A stretch of DNA of 58,106 bases from positions 1 through 58,106 of the forward strand of contig VBWE01000017.1 of the NCBI GenBank assembly GCA_006218065.1, read 5' to 3'. This document shows, piece after piece, positions 8,220 through 17,085 of the stretch (positions within the stretch are counted from its first letter, which is position 1; every line of letters begins with the position of its first letter). Position numbers and translations under genes: made by a program. Source of the stretch: Bacteroidota bacterium. Its GTDB lineage: Bacteria > Bacteroidota > Bacteroidia > Palsa-965. A model generated the notes under the pieces. It saw only the letters and a list, made by a program, of their open reading frames with translations, was not told where the DNA came from and did not search any database.

Positions 8220-9404
8220 ATGAACCTTAAAGAACTGGAAAAAAAATATCTTGGCTTTAGCGGTCAACGATCAATCGCACAAGTGAAAAACCTGTTAGCG
8301 GAAGCCAACAATGTACCCATACCGGGAAACGGCCCCGATGCTAAAAAGCTGATCTATATTCGCCGCCAGCTTACCCGTGTGCTGCTCGCATTGATTAATT
8401 CCCGGCAACAGGCGATTATCGTGGTTATCGAAGAAGACAATTTCGACTTTCTCGAAGACGATAAATCGCTGGGTAAATTTTCCGACAAAGGAAAACCGGC
8501 GCCGGGAAGCAAGCAAGACAAATACTGGGAACGGCAAGGATATACACTGGTCTTTGATCCGGAAAGCACCACATACCGCAAAGGGCCGAAACTACCTGCT
8601 AATTTGAAATTCAACAGCGAACAATCCATTATCGAGTATTTCCATTTAGCCGGTGTCGAATACGGAAACTGGCTCAGTCAGAACGACCGGATAAATTACC
8701 TTGCCGGGGCCGCGATGGGCCTTTTCGATATGATGCAGATACTTGGGTTCAATGCTCAACAGGTAGGAATGTATGAACTGATAACCCTTGCCTTTGGCGC
8801 ACGCGGTTCAGGTAGTGCCGTTGCTCACTTTGAACGCGACAGCTTCGCCATTAATATTACACGGTATGACCGGCCCCCGGCAGTAAACAAACGTCCTAAA
8901 GACTTTGACCGGAAGAACTATCTTAAATCCCTGGGCGGAGTCGGTGCGCTCGTGCATGAATACGGCCATGCGCTCGACTGCTACGCCGGGCGTTTCATCG
9001 AAAAGGACAAATCTTATTATGCCTCCGGGGGGCGATCACTGCGTGCAACACCCGATAAGAAACTGCTAAAACAAAAATCCCTGCACGGAGTGCTGGAACG
9101 CATTATCGCAAAAATGCTTTGGGACAGTTCGGGCAAAAACAAATCGGCTTTCCATGAACGCCTGTTAAAGATTCCTGTCGGACAGGATTATTATTTGAGA
9201 AGAAATGAACTGTTCGCCCGCGCCTTTGAAGTCTATTTCCAGTTCAAAATGAAAAAAGCCGGTCGCTACAATTACTTTATTCACGAAAAAAAATATGACG
9301 GCGGGGTTTACTTAACTGAAAAAGAAGCCCAGCGCATATTGCCGGACATGGACGAGTTCATCAGAATGATTAAACCCAAGATTAAAAAAGTAAGCTCTAA
9401 ATAA
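8220..9404 (+). CDS. LPD1-type polyvalent-protein domain, predicted zincin
   Basis: This is a 394-residue cytoplasmic-type protein. Residues about 140-260 match the pattern of the large polyvalent protein-associated domain LPD1 known from phages and conjugative elements: VEYGNWLSQNDRINYL, LITLAFGARGSGSAVAHFE, INITRYDR, then GGVGALVHEYGHALDCYAG. The HEYGH motif (His245 to His249) is the zinc-protease HExxH signature. LPD1 occurs in proteins delivered with mobile DNA, so this gene supports the mobile nature of the region. The substrate is unknown. It begins two bases after the glucosaminidase stop and ends at a strong bidirectional terminator. I recognise the LPD1 pattern from memory. Confidence 0.75.
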   Translation: MNLKELEKKYLGFSGQRSIAQVKNLLAEANNVPIPGNGPDAKKLIYIRRQLTRVLLALINSRQQAIIVVIEEDNFDFLEDDKSLGKFSDKGKPAPGSKQDKYWERQGYTLVFDPESTTYRKGPKLPANLKFNSEQSIIEYFHLAGVEYGNWLSQNDRINYLAGAAMGLFDMMQILGFNAQQVGMYELITLAFGARGSGSAVAHFERDSFAINITRYDRPPAVNKRPKDFDRKNYLKSLGGVGALVHEYGHALDCYAGRFIEKDKSYYASGGRSLRATPDKKLLKQKSLHGVLERIIAKMLWDSSGKNKSAFHERLLKIPVGQDYYLRRNELFARAFEVYFQFKMKKAGRYNYFIHEKKYDGGVYLTEKEAQRILPDMDEFIRMIKPKIKKVSSK

Positions 9405-9421
9405 ACTCCCCGGTTGCTGTT

Positions 9422-9458
9422 AAAAAAGGGTTGGCCTGAATAGGTCAACCCTTTTTTT
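9422..9458. terminator. Bidirectional intrinsic terminator
   Basis: GGGTTGGCCT (9428-9437) pairs with AGGTCAACCC (9442-9451, one G-U pair) across a GAAT loop. Six A upstream and seven T downstream flank it, so it works on both strands. It separates the LPD1 gene from the convergent gene at 9460-9741. Confidence 0.9.
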
Positions 9459-9459
9459 G

Positions 9460-9741
9460 TTAGAGTAGGACATCAGCAATTTCAGTTAAGGGGGTAACAG
9501 CAATGTGATCGGAAGCGATCATCTCGTGTTCCGGTTTTTTCTTTAATTCTTCGGCCAGCTTCTTTTCATCCTCGTTCATATCCGGTTTCCATATTTCCCG
9601 TAAGCCTTTCCCGGTATAATAAATCGCGTTGCCTTGTTCAACCCGGATGCTGCCGTAATTGGTAAGCTGGCCATTACAAAAAAGCAGTACACCGGCACGA
9701 TTCCCGATAGACAACAGGAGCAGCTTTTTTTCTGTAATCAT
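9460..9741 (-). CDS. Small hypothetical protein of the element
   Basis: The 93-residue product has a hydrophobic start (LLLLSIGNRAGVLLFCNG) and a charged middle (DMNEDEKKLAEELKKKPEH). No family is recognised. The ATG at 9739-9741 is preceded by AGCAGGA at good ribosome-binding distance. It is the only minus-strand gene in the element and converges with the LPD1 gene across the terminator. Its upstream flank is the element's control region, so it could be expressed independently of the other genes. Coding status rests on the intact frame, the ribosome site and the terminator placed exactly at its end. Confidence 0.6.
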   Translation of the reverse strand: MITEKKLLLLSIGNRAGVLLFCNGQLTNYGSIRVEQGNAIYYTGKGLREIWKPDMNEDEKKLAEELKKKPEHEMIASDHIAVTPLTEIADVLL

Positions 9742-9999
9742 AATCCTGCTTTGTTAGTGTGTTTGCCTGCTAAGTTACATTGTTGGCCTATGGGATGTTT
9801 CCAATAACGGAATTAAATCCTTGCCGCCGGTCCCGATATCCGGTTTACTCCTGGTCTATTCCACCTGCAGCCAGATCCCTTTCCCTCCCTCCTTACCTTT
9901 GCTTACCCGCGAACATCACACACCGGCAAGTTGGGATAAACATACCCTGCACCCACAAAGCCATTACCTGTAACCTGCTTACATAGCCGGGCTGAAAGC
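9742..9999. other. Non-coding part of element control region
   Basis: I see no convincing gene in these bases. They contain the upstream flank of the minus-strand gene at 9460-9741 and lead into the phased repeat array that begins near 10000. Together with the array and hairpin this is the longest gene-free stretch of the window (9742-10383). Confidence 0.6.
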
Positions 10000-10190
10000 T
10001 GTTTTCGCCTGTTTTATACTGTCCCACATGGTCGAATTCGTGCTGAATCGTGTCTGTTCAAGAAAAATAGTGTCAGGGTGGTGTCAAAATCTGTCGAAAA
10101 TTGTCGTAGGGCTGTTGAATCCTGTCGAAAATTGTTTTTCTACTGTCAAAACTTGTTCTGCTACTGTAAAAGAGCGGTTCGGGATATGTC
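10000..10190. repeat. Helically phased TGTC/TGTT array (iteron- or operator-like)
   Basis: TGTC, TGTT or TGTA words begin at 10071, 10082, 10092, 10102, 10113, 10123, 10133, 10144, 10154 and 10165. The spacing is 10-11 bases with mean 10.4, exactly one helical turn. Less regular words extend the phase leftward (10000, 10010, 10020, 10051, with degenerate GGTC at 10030 and TGCT at 10041) and rightward (10187, two turns on). Between words there are often A-rich stretches (TGTCGAAAAT appears twice, TGTCAAAAT and TGTCAAAACT once each). Such one-face arrays are known for cooperative DNA binders, such as centromere (parC) repeats, recombination directionality factors and origin iterons. Which applies here is unknown. 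Confidence 0.75.
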
Positions 10191-10205
10191 AGGGATAAGT
10201 AAAAC

Positions 10206-10244
10206 TGCGGTATTTGACCTGTCTTATGCAGGTTAAATACCGCA
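10206..10244. other. 16-bp inverted repeat between the array and the regulator gene
   Basis: TGCGGTATTTGACCTG (10206-10221) pairs with CAGGTTAAATACCGCA (10229-10244), with one G-T pair and a 7-nt loop TCTTATG. No T run follows, so it is not a typical terminator. An operator, a recombination accessory site or an origin hairpin are possible. Confidence 0.65.
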
Positions 10245-10317
10245 TTTACACTGGCCAATAACAGTAACAGAATCCGATTTGTACCATAAAAAGACTGTTC
10301 TTAGACCTCAACCAACA

Positions 10318-10337
10318 TACAAATACTTGTATATTTG
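10318..10337 (+). promoter_or_regulatory. Operator/promoter of the MerR-like regulator
   Basis: The palindrome TACAA-ATAC-TTGTA (10318-10331) overlaps the -7 element TATATTTG (10330-10337), sharing the TA. Transcription would start near 10341, about 43 bases before ATG 10384. The same composite site occurs at 11306-11325 before the recombinase operon, so the regulator probably controls both. Confidence 0.7.
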
Positions 10338-10383
10338 TCTCCGACACATAGAAAACCAGCATAAAGCATAACTGAATGACCAA

Positions 10384-11280
10384 ATGATACACCTTAGCCA
10401 GTTCTTCGACATTGATACGCACGAGAAAGCAAAACAACTGCAAGAGTTTTTGATAGAGGAACAGCCTTTTTCTATCGGGGACTCAAAAGTTCCCAGCAAC
10501 AACCTTCAGAACTATTTTAAATATGGTTTGATTAATCCCCCTTCGGGCAACAAAGTACATTACCGGTTCAATTTTATAGAACTGATTTGGCTGAATATGG
10601 TAGCCGACCTTAGAGATATAGGCGTACCTATTGACACCTTACGCCTATTAAACAAAGAACTGAATACAAGCATATCGGAAAAAAAACTATACCGCTTCTT
10701 AAAAGACAACCCCCACTTGATAGACAGTTTGCCCATATCCGCTAAAGAAAAAGCTAAAATCAAAAAAGAAGCCCAAAGCAAAGACTGGTCAAAAGAGAAA
10801 GGGAAAAACTCGTTCACTTTTTTACAACTTTTGATTGCTCATGCCATTGTTCACCGGGAACTGGTATGTATTGCGGTTTTCTTAAACGGAACCTTTGCCC
10901 CATTGATCGACGCGATCTACTCCCCGGAGAACAAGGAATTGCTTTACCACTTGAAAACACAGATTTATTACAATGTCCCGGTATCAGGGTATATGCAATC
11001 AGTGATCGGCGAAAACCGCTTTGAATCCATGCTGCCCCGGATTGGGCTTTTTACTGACAAGGAACTTAAACTGCTTGAAATTGTTCGCTCCGGTGAATAT
11101 CAAAGCGTAACTGTCCGCTTTAAAAACGATAAGATGAACGTTATCGAAATGGAAAAGTCCGTAGATGTTCACCGGCGGCTGATTGATATAATTTCCGAAA
11201 GCCCTTTTGCCCATATTTCCGTACACACCCAGCATTACAAGCCCGCCCAAGTTAAACACACTACCAAAGTGAAAGTTTAA
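10384..11280 (+). CDS. MerR-like DNA-binding regulator of the element
   Basis: The 298-residue protein carries a MerR-type winged helix-turn-helix at about residues 30-100. FSIGDSKVPSNNLQNYFKYG resembles the first helices, followed by GLINPPSGNKVHYRFNF (the wing) and ELIWLNMVADLRDIGVPIDT (helices of the LRxLG type). The C-terminal 190 residues are not recognised and lack a cysteine-rich metal-binding loop, so the inducer is unknown. It lies between the phased TGTC array and the recombinase genes, and two identical TACAA-N4-TTGTA operator/promoters precede it and the recombinase operon. Autoregulation and control of integration or excision are the natural inference. It could instead act as a directionality factor, as some MerR-fold excisionases do. 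Confidence 0.75.
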   Translation: MIHLSQFFDIDTHEKAKQLQEFLIEEQPFSIGDSKVPSNNLQNYFKYGLINPPSGNKVHYRFNFIELIWLNMVADLRDIGVPIDTLRLLNKELNTSISEKKLYRFLKDNPHLIDSLPISAKEKAKIKKEAQSKDWSKEKGKNSFTFLQLLIAHAIVHRELVCIAVFLNGTFAPLIDAIYSPENKELLYHLKTQIYYNVPVSGYMQSVIGENRFESMLPRIGLFTDKELKLLEIVRSGEYQSVTVRFKNDKMNVIEMEKSVDVHRRLIDIISESPFAHISVHTQHYKPAQVKHTTKVKV

Positions 11281-11305
11281 TAGCCCAGGTCTATCCGACC
11301 AAACA

Positions 11306-11325
11306 TACAAGCATTTGTATATTTG
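11306..11325 (+). promoter_or_regulatory. Operator/promoter of the recombinase operon
   Basis: TACAA-GCAT-TTGTA (11306-11319) overlaps -7 element TATATTTG (11318-11325). Counting the CA before the palindrome, 18 of 22 bases from 11304 or 10316 onward are identical to the site upstream of the regulator gene. It lies just after the regulator's stop codon and about 135 bases before the next start codon. Confidence 0.7.
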
Positions 11326-11353
11326 AAAATTATCCGTATCTTTACAGGAGATG

Positions 11354-11403
11354 CAGGGGCGTCCCCCTGTATAAAAACAGCAGCCGAAAAAAGGCGGCTT
11401 TTT
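11354..11403 (+). terminator. Leader hairpin and terminator-like stem before the recombinase operon
   Basis: CAGGGG (11354-11359) pairs with CCCCTG (11364-11369). Further on, AGCCG (11382-11386) pairs with CGGCT (11395-11399) and runs into TTTTT. Both lie between the promoter at 11318 and the start codon at 11460, so read-through past a leader terminator may limit recombinase expression. Confidence 0.5.
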
Positions 11404-11459
11404 GCGTACAGCTTTCGGTAACACCGAACATGTAAACCAAAGGCACACCCGACAAAAAG

Positions 11460-11647
11460 GTGAAACGCAAGTATGAAGATTTAACCCCGGAAAACATAAG
11501 AATGTTTCCGGGACTTGAAAACTTAAATGACGAGCAGGCGGCAGTGCTGGCAGAAAAAATAAACACGTTCGCCGCATTGCTTGTAAGGGTTGATTTAGAA
11601 AATATCACACCCTACAATGAAGAACCGTTTAAAACGAAAAAAAGAAA

Positions 11648-11651
<4 letters not shown>
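11460..11651 (+). CDS. Small protein translationally coupled to the recombinase
   Basis: A 63-residue, highly charged protein with the core YEDLTPENIRMFPGLENLND and a basic tail. No ATG is available: the frame has a stop at 11433-11435 and the first usable codon is GTG 11460. Small acidic/basic proteins of this kind with a TPEN...PGLENL motif are, as I recall, found just upstream of serine recombinases in Bacteroidota elements. Its TGA overlaps the recombinase ATG (ATGA at 11648-11651), giving translational coupling. It may be a recombination accessory factor or simply a coupling cistron; nothing in the sequence decides this. Confidence 0.65.
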
Positions 11652-13287
<1,636 letters not shown>

Positions 13288-13467
13288 TCGTATGTTGTAA
13301 GAACGTTTTTTCTTGTTTTACCGGCCTTCGGGAGAAATACCCCCCTGAAAGGCGGTGCAAATATAGCCTTTTTTCCTTGTCGTACGAAAATGTTATGAAC
13401 ATCGGCGGAATCGGTTGTTTATATCGTAATCGAAATGCCGCGGAAAGTCTTTTCTAAACCGATTTAC

Positions 13468-13475
13468 TACTTTTG
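13468..13475 (+). promoter_or_regulatory. -7 promoter element (TACTTTTG)
   Basis: TACTTTTG fits TAnnTTTG and ends 16 bases before ATG 13492, predicting a leader of about 12 bases for the frameshifted surface-protein gene. Confidence 0.5.
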
Positions 13476-13491
13476 AGAAAAGCTGCGAATC

Positions 13492-14031
13492 ATGCGTCAT
13501 TTCCTGTATTTCTGCCTGCTGGTCCTGCCGGCCGGCCTTTCCGGACAGAATTTCTATAAACCGTCGCCGGCGGTGATTTCCACCCTGCCCGCCTGGGCGC
13601 AGGAAATGTATTCGGCAAATCCGAACGTGTATCGCACAGACAGTTTGCATGCCGCCTGGTTCCGGGAACATGCTTTGGAAAAATCATATCATACGCAGTA
13701 TTATAAAAGGTGGCGCCGCTACGTTACGCCGTTTATCGATGCGCAGGGATTTGTGGCCAAGCCCGATCCGGCGGTGCAGTTGCTGCAGCAGAAAAACGAA
13801 AACCGCACACGTACCAACTGGCAGGCGCTCGGGCCTTTCCGCACGTACGACAGCAACAACCAGGTGATCACCGACCAGACCAATGTGTACAGCATCGACC
13901 AGTGCGAATCGAATCCGAATATTTTGTTCTGCGGAACCGAACCGGGCGAGATCTATAAAAGTACCGACGGCGGAACTACCTGGACCTGCGTTTCGGAAGG
14001 CTACGCGATGTACGGCGGAGTTACTACCTGA
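13492..14031 (+). CDS. N-terminal part of a frameshifted T9SS BNR-repeat protein
   Basis: 179 codons encode a signal peptide (MRHFLYFCLLVLPAGLSG-Q), a linker, and the first BNR/Asp-box repeat (IYKSTDGGTTWTCVSEGY) of a sortilin/YVTN-like beta propeller. The frame ends at TGA 14029-14031. The continuing propeller is found immediately in the frame one base back, where the codons before 14049 read YYLNVNEILVNP and join the next feature. Both halves are therefore one ancestral gene of about 1,095 codons. A one-base loss or two-base gain near 14010-14028 explains the break. No slippery heptamer is present, so programmed frameshifting is unlikely. A sequencing error is possible. Confidence 0.8.
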   Translation: MRHFLYFCLLVLPAGLSGQNFYKPSPAVISTLPAWAQEMYSANPNVYRTDSLHAAWFREHALEKSYHTQYYKRWRRYVTPFIDAQGFVAKPDPAVQLLQQKNENRTRTNWQALGPFRTYDSNNQVITDQTNVYSIDQCESNPNILFCGTEPGEIYKSTDGGTTWTCVSEGYAMYGGVTT

Positions 14032-14048
14032 ACGTAAATGAAATACTG

Positions 14049-16799
14049 GTGAATCCCGCGAATACGCAGATCGTGCTGGCCGCTACGGATAAAGGTTTGT
14101 ACCGCAGCACCGACGGCGGGCAGAATTTCAGCACAGTTTACCTCGACAAATGTTACGATATAAAACTGCGGCCCGGTTCGCCCGGCACGGTTTACCTCGT
14201 GAAAAATAACCCGGCGCTGATCAAATGTGAATTTTTCACCAGCAGCGATACCGGCGCAACATTCACCGTGCAGACAAACGGCTGGTACGTTTCTACCGAC
14301 CCGGCCCGCACAGACGGGGGCGCACGCATCGCCGTTACACCCGCCGATCCGAACCGGGTTTATACGTATCTCATCGGCGAAGCGAAAGCCAACGACGCCG
14401 GTTTCATCGGTGTGTACCGGAGCAGCGACGGCGGGCAAACCTGGACGTTGCCCAACGGTCCCGACGGCGGACCTTATACCACGGCACATCCGAACCTCGC
14501 TATCGGAACGCCGAGCTGGATTTACTGGCAGGGATTTTACAATTGCGCGATCATGGCGTCGAATACCGATCCGGATAAAATTCTGATTGGCGGTTTGAAC
14601 ACCTGGCGCTCCGACGACGGCGGCGCAACTTTCAGTTCCGTTTCCGGTTACGTGGGCGGTCCGCTGAATATGCACGTGGACCAGCAGGACTACCGCGCAA
14701 CGGCAAACGGGTACTGGCTCACCTGCGACGGCGGCATTTATTTTTCGAACGATTTTTATACCGCGAATTACGCAGCGAAGATGGACGGCGTGCGCGGCGC
14801 GGAATACTGGGGATTCGGGCAGGGCTGGAATGAAGACATCACCACCGGCGGACTTTACCACAACGGGAATACCGTGCATCACGAGAATTACAGCAGCGGA
14901 ACAAATCTCCAGATCGGCGGCGGGGAGCCGGCTTCCGGGTATATCAATCCCGGCGAGAACAAACGCGTGATGAGTTCCGACGTGGGCGGCGCCATTATTC
15001 CTGCAGTCATCGGGCAGCCGATCAACTGGTTCAGCGTGGGCATGTTCCCGAACGAAAGTTACTGGGCCGCCGAGTCGAGCGAAATGGAATTCGATCCGCG
15101 CTGCTACAATCACATTTACCTCGGCAACGAAAACAAATTATGGAAATCGATCGACGGCGGCGGATCGTTCAACCTCGTGAACGCTTTCGGAACAAACATC
15201 AACGCCAGGGCGCACCAGGTCGAAATTTCGCGCAGCAACCCGGATGTAATTTACGTGAGCCAGCGCCCAGCCAGCGGGAATACGGGCTTTCTTTATAAGA
15301 CGACGAACGGCGGAACAAACTGGTCGTCCGTTACGCTTCCCGCAGTAGCTTCGGGCGACCGCCGGAGAATATTGCTGGCGCTGAGCCCGGTGAACGAAAA
15401 CCTGCTCTGGATCGCGTTCGCTTCGGGCGGAAACGGAACCAAAGTTTTTAAAACAACCGACGGCGTCGCCAGCTGGACGAATATCACGACGGGCGATCTC
15501 GACAACGAAGAGATCCGTTCGCTCGTGCATATCGGCGGAACGGACGGCGGCGTGTATGCGTTTACGTTCAACACCGTTTTTTACCGCAACAATACGATGA
15601 GTAACTGGACGCCCGACAACGGCGGTTTGCCTGCTTTGCTGAACACCGATGCCGCCCGCCCGTTTTACCGCGACGGAAAAATCCGCGTGGCCACGTACGG
15701 AAAAGGCATCTGGGAAAACGCGCTGTATGAACAACCCGCCGCACCGATTGCGCAGGCGACGGTTGACAAACTCAGCCTCGAAATTTACTGCAGCGTGGAT
15801 ACATTTTATTTTGAAGATTATTCGCTGCTGAATCATACGGGCGCTTCGTGGCAATGGTCGTTCCCGGGCGGCTCGCCGTCTTCATCCAGCCTGCGCAACC
15901 CGAAAGTGGTTTACGCCACGCCCGGAACGTACAGCGCGTACCTCACCGTAACCGACGGCAACAGCCAAACCAGTTCCGATACGCTGACGGTCACCGTGAG
16001 CGCCTACCAGCTTGCGACGCAGGTGCAGGAAGGTTTTCAGAACAGTTTTCCTCCCCCGGGCTGGTTCATGGAAGCCGCGCCCAACGGCGGACAATGGACG
16101 CTGAGTACTGCTGCCGGCGGTTTCGGAAACAGCACGCAGTCGGTTTTGTTCGATAATTATAATTACGATGCACAGCACGACTGGGCGGACCTGCGCATCG
16201 GCACGAACCTCGTCGGCATGGTCAATCCTTTACTCACCTTCGATTATGCTTACGCGGAATACGGTTTCCCGTATTCGGATTCTTTGCAGGTCCGCGTTTC
16301 AACCGACTGCGGCGCGAGCTGGACAACGCTTTATACCAAAGGCGGCTCGCAGCTGGCTACCGCGCCTGCGAATACCAGTTCGACTTTTATTCCGGCAGCT
16401 TCCGAATGGCAGAACGACACGATTGATCTCAGCGCATACACCTCGCAAAGCAACGTGATGATCGCTTTCCGCAATATCGGCTACTGGGGACAGGCGCTTT
16501 ATCTTGACAATATCAACCTGAATGCGCCGAACGGAATGAACGAACCCGTATCATCCGCCGAAGCCGGTTTGTTCCCGAACCCGGCAGCAGCCGGCGAATC
16601 GCTTACGCTGTTCGGGAATCCTGCCGAAACATATCGTGTAACTTTATTCGATGCGTCCGGTAAAAAGATTACGGCATACACGGTTACCGGCGGAGGAAAG
16701 ATTTCACTTCCGGCAGATTTATCCGCAGGCATTTATCACTGCTTCATCCACGGCGATACTGTTATAAAGAGCGGGAAGCTTACTGTGCTGAAACGCTGA
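14049..16799 (+). CDS. T9SS surface protein with BNR propeller and PKD domain (main part after frameshift)
   Basis: This frame continues the gene started at 13492. GTG 14049 is only the first formal start; the homologous reading extends upstream to about 14022. Repeated YRSTDGGQNF, YRSSDGGQTW and WRSDDGGATF motifs mark a BNR/Asp-box beta propeller to about residue 560. A PKD-type domain follows (WQWSFPGGSPSSSSLRNPKV, then TPGTYSAYLTVTDG), then a jelly-roll-like domain (VQEGFQNSFPPPGWF ... LYLDNINLNAP). A T9SS type A sorting domain closes it (GLFPNPAAAGESLTLFG ... LSAGIYHCFIHG). Without a start codon of its own this half would lack the signal peptide and could not be exported unless the frameshift is an error. 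A hairpin terminator follows the stop. Confidence 0.8.
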   Translation: MNPANTQIVLAATDKGLYRSTDGGQNFSTVYLDKCYDIKLRPGSPGTVYLVKNNPALIKCEFFTSSDTGATFTVQTNGWYVSTDPARTDGGARIAVTPADPNRVYTYLIGEAKANDAGFIGVYRSSDGGQTWTLPNGPDGGPYTTAHPNLAIGTPSWIYWQGFYNCAIMASNTDPDKILIGGLNTWRSDDGGATFSSVSGYVGGPLNMHVDQQDYRATANGYWLTCDGGIYFSNDFYTANYAAKMDGVRGAEYWGFGQGWNEDITTGGLYHNGNTVHHENYSSGTNLQIGGGEPASGYINPGENKRVMSSDVGGAIIPAVIGQPINWFSVGMFPNESYWAAESSEMEFDPRCYNHIYLGNENKLWKSIDGGGSFNLVNAFGTNINARAHQVEISRSNPDVIYVSQRPASGNTGFLYKTTNGGTNWSSVTLPAVASGDRRRILLALSPVNENLLWIAFASGGNGTKVFKTTDGVASWTNITTGDLDNEEIRSLVHIGGTDGGVYAFTFNTVFYRNNTMSNWTPDNGGLPALLNTDAARPFYRDGKIRVATYGKGIWENALYEQPAAPIAQATVDKLSLEIYCSVDTFYFEDYSLLNHTGASWQWSFPGGSPSSSSLRNPKVVYATPGTYSAYLTVTDGNSQTSSDTLTVTVSAYQLATQVQEGFQNSFPPPGWFMEAAPNGGQWTLSTAAGGFGNSTQSVLFDNYNYDAQHDWADLRIGTNLVGMVNPLLTFDYAYAEYGFPYSDSLQVRVSTDCGASWTTLYTKGGSQLATAPANTSSTFIPAASEWQNDTIDLSAYTSQSNVMIAFRNIGYWGQALYLDNINLNAPNGMNEPVSSAEAGLFPNPAAAGESLTLFGNPAETYRVTLFDASGKKITAYTVTGGGKISLPADLSAGIYHCFIHGDTVIKSGKLTVLKR

Positions 16800-16816
16800 A
16801 ATAAAAACAAGTCTGT

Positions 16817-16849
16817 AAAAATCCTGCTTCATGGAAAAGCAGGATTTTT
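16817..16849 (+). terminator. Intrinsic terminator
   Basis: ATCCTGCTT (16821-16829) pairs with AAGCAGGAT (16837-16845), flanked by AAAA and TTTTT. It follows the T9SS gene stop by 17 bases. Confidence 0.85.
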
Positions 16850-17085
16850 CTTTTCCGGGATTTTCTGCCGACGGTAAACCGGTAACGGTAATTCAAAAAC
16901 CGGGAAACCGTTTCCGTAAACTAACCCGGCAATTCATAAACCGGCGGGCGATATTTGATTTATCAATGCCGGTATCCAATCCTTCCAACTTCCCCCCGGT
17001 ATTCCATGAGCAGACACTTCATCACAGGTGAAGCGCGGAAGCCGAAAAGCGATACGAGTAGGCCTGATTAAACCCATCTATCCAC

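Noticed and set aside
11351-11373. Seven-codon leader peptide starting at ATG 11351
   Set aside because: The GGAG before it touches the start codon, leaving no ribosome-binding distance, and the stretch is better explained by the hairpin at 11354-11369.
14005-14031. Programmed ribosomal frameshift in the surface protein gene
   Set aside because: No slippery X-XXY-YYZ heptamer or downstream structure is visible near the frame change, and the protein family is not known to use one.
14001-15113. 370-codon minus-strand frame opposite the frameshifted T9SS gene
   Set aside because: The plus strand carries clear Asp-box repeats here; the minus frame has shadow-like composition.
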